NCBI GenBank assembly: GCA_028289365.1
Contig: JANQQM010000048.1
Location: forward strand, 1-32,821
Origin: Salaquimonas sp.
Lineage (GTDB): Bacteria > Pseudomonadota > Alphaproteobacteria > Rhizobiales > Rhizobiaceae
DNA: 32,821 nucleotides
Direction of reading: 5' to 3'
A program made the position numbers and the translations under genes. Every line of letters begins with the position of its first letter. Position 1 is the stretch's first letter. Shown one piece after another: positions 31,603 to 32,821 of the stretch. The notes beneath the pieces are model-generated. The model worked only from the letters and a program-made list of their open reading frames with translations. It did not search any database and was not told the origin of the DNA.

Positions 31603-32821
31603 TTAACCGGCGTGAAATGCGCTGATCGCTGCCATGTTCACGATATCGGAATCGCGTGCGCCGATTCGTACGATCTGGACCGGCTTTTCCAACCCGACCA
31701 GTATCGGACCGATAATGGTCGAACCACCCAGTTCCTGCAGCATCATCGTCGAGATCGAAGCCGAGTGGAAAGCCGGCATGACAAGAACATTGGCAGGTCC
31801 GGTCAGGCGGCAAAACGGATAGAGCGACATCGTCTCCTGGTTTAGGGCCACATCCGCAGCCATTTCTCCGTCAAATTCAAAATCGACCTGGCGTTGATCC
31901 AGCATTTCAACCGCTTCACGCACCTTCTGCGAACGCTCGCCGGGAGGGTGACCGAACGTCGAATAGGCGAGCATGGCCACACGTGGCTCATAGCCCATCG
32001 AACGGGCGAATCCGGCAGCCTCACAGGCAATATTCGCCAGTTCTTCGGATGTCGGCATGTCAGTAATAGCGGTGTCGGCGACAATCAGGTTCCGCCCGCG
32101 GCAGATCGTAACCGTGGCGCCAATCAGCTGATGGTTCTTCTTCTGGTCGATGACCTTGCGGACATCATCAAGGACCGTCGAATAATTGCGGGTTATGCCC
32201 GAAACCATGCCGTCTGCATCATTCAGGGCCACCATGCAGGCGGAGAATATGTTGCGGTCCGTATTCACCATTCTCTGGCAGTCACGAAACAGATAGCCCT
32301 CTCTTTGCAATCGCGAGTACAGAAAATCGGAATAAACCCGCCCCCTGTCCGAGCGGCGCGCATTGACGATTTCGATATGGGCACGGTTCAGATCGATCCC
32401 GGCCCGGTTTGCGGTTTCCTCGAGATGTTCATCGCGCCCGACAAGGATTGCCGTTCCCAGACCCTGGTTCACATAGGCGATCGCGGCCCGCATCACCTGT
32501 TCTTCTTCACCTTCTGCAAAGACAATGCGTTTCTGGTTGCGCCTGACCCGGCCATAGATGCGTTGCAGGGTCGATGCGATCGGGTCCCGCCGCGCCGACA
32601 ATTGCTGGCCATAGGCTTCCATGTCGATAATGGGTCGTCTTGCAACGCCACTTTCCGCGGCAGCCTTGGCGACAGCCGGCGGAATTTTTGAAATCAACCG
32701 CGGATCGAATGGCACCGGAATGATGTATTTGGGTCCAAATTTCAGACGGTTTCCGCGATAGGCATTGGCGACTTCGTCGGGCACATCCTCGCGCGCCAGA
32801 TCGGCCAGGGCCTGCGCGGCA
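31603..32821 (-). CDS. maeB: NADP-dependent malic enzyme MaeB (Tme), N-terminal part outside window
   Basis: Large malic enzymes convert malate to pyruvate with NAD(P). The visible 405 residues are the C-terminal side. The end of the malic domain (VANAYRGNRLKFGPKYIIPVPFDPRL) is followed by a full phosphotransacetylase-like domain: KRIVFAEGEEEQVMRAA, GLGTAILVGR, DGMVSGITRNYSTVLDDVRK, VAMLAYSTFGHPPG, GPANVLVMPAFHSAS. This PTA-like domain is thought to be regulatory (acetyl-CoA sensing) rather than catalytic. The frame remains open to the right edge, so the start and active site lie outside. NAD and NADP forms (Dme and Tme) share this layout; placement next to olsB favours Tme. Confidence 0.92.
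   Translation of the reverse strand, partial: AAQALADLAREDVPDEVANAYRGNRLKFGPKYIIPVPFDPRLISKIPPAVAKAAAESGVARRPIIDMEAYGQQLSARRDPIASTLQRIYGRVRRNQKRIVFAEGEEEQVMRAAIAYVNQGLGTAILVGRDEHLEETANRAGIDLNRAHIEIVNARRSDRGRVYSDFLYSRLQREGYLFRDCQRMVNTDRNIFSACMVALNDADGMVSGITRNYSTVLDDVRKVIDQKKNHQLIGATVTICRGRNLIVADTAITDMPTSEELANIACEAAGFARSMGYEPRVAMLAYSTFGHPPGERSQKVREAVEMLDQRQVDFEFDGEMAADVALNQETMSLYPFCRLTGPANVLVMPAFHSASISTMMLQELGGSTIIGPILVGLEKPVQIVRIGARDSDIVNMAAISAFHAG

Noticed and set aside
31894-32691. Long open frame on the plus strand opposite maeB
   Set aside because: It is antisense to a clear phosphotransacetylase domain, and its product shows no recognisable fold or motif.
1-32821. Undescribed defence, mobile or biosynthetic system
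   Set aside because: Nearly every gene belongs to a well-known housekeeping family with conserved neighbours; no cluster of unknown genes, transposase, integrase, toxin-antitoxin pair or repeat array is visible.

Overview
The window reads as a chromosomal housekeeping segment of an alphaproteobacterium, most likely a member of the Hyphomicrobiales (rhizobia and relatives). The signs are a PhrR/PraR-type HTH regulator between lnt and metK, a Mur-type Fur protein, the ornithine-lipid acyltransferases OlsB and OlsA, a MaeB malic enzyme with a phosphotransacetylase domain, and gene neighbours typical of rhizobia. About 30 protein genes are packed tightly. The largest gap between genes is about 240 bases, so no stretch over 300 bases lacks a gene. 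I see no rRNA, tRNA, CRISPR array, insertion sequence, prophage or attachment site, and nothing suggesting recent transfer.

Left block (1-19942): nineteen genes in a row on the minus strand. In order of transcription they are hrcA, grpE, a TRIC/UPF0126 membrane protein, glnD, murJ, trpS, a universal stress protein, nfu, tsaB, rimI, mur, olsA/plsC, miaB, phoH, ybeY, a CBS/CorC protein, lnt, phrR and metK (cut by the window edge). It contains the widely conserved miaB-phoH(ybeZ)-ybeY-corC(ybeX)-lnt cluster, which links tRNA modification, ribosome/RNA quality control and lipoprotein maturation.

Right block (20115-32821): a divergent region separates hrcA from the plus-strand operon rph-rdgB-hemW. 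An LpoA-like lipoprotein on the minus strand faces away from rsmI-yraN, matching the yraM/yraL/yraN neighbourhood of gammaproteobacteria. Then come gshB, a ComM/YifB AAA+ protein, a hybrid histidine kinase with one degenerate and one intact receiver domain, and olsB, which meets the 3' part of maeB tail to tail at the right edge.

Taken together the genes cover methionine/SAM, lipoprotein and ornithine-lipid synthesis, tRNA modification (MiaB, TsaB), Fe-S delivery (Nfu), metal regulation (Mur), nitrogen sensing (GlnD), peptidoglycan precursor export (MurJ), heat shock (HrcA, GrpE), nucleotide pool cleaning (RdgB) and glutathione. I found no convincing undescribed multi-gene system. The most interesting signals are regulatory: dyads around the nfu, lpoA, metK, miaB and olsB starts, and an olsA gene whose N-terminal membrane segment has no normal start codon.
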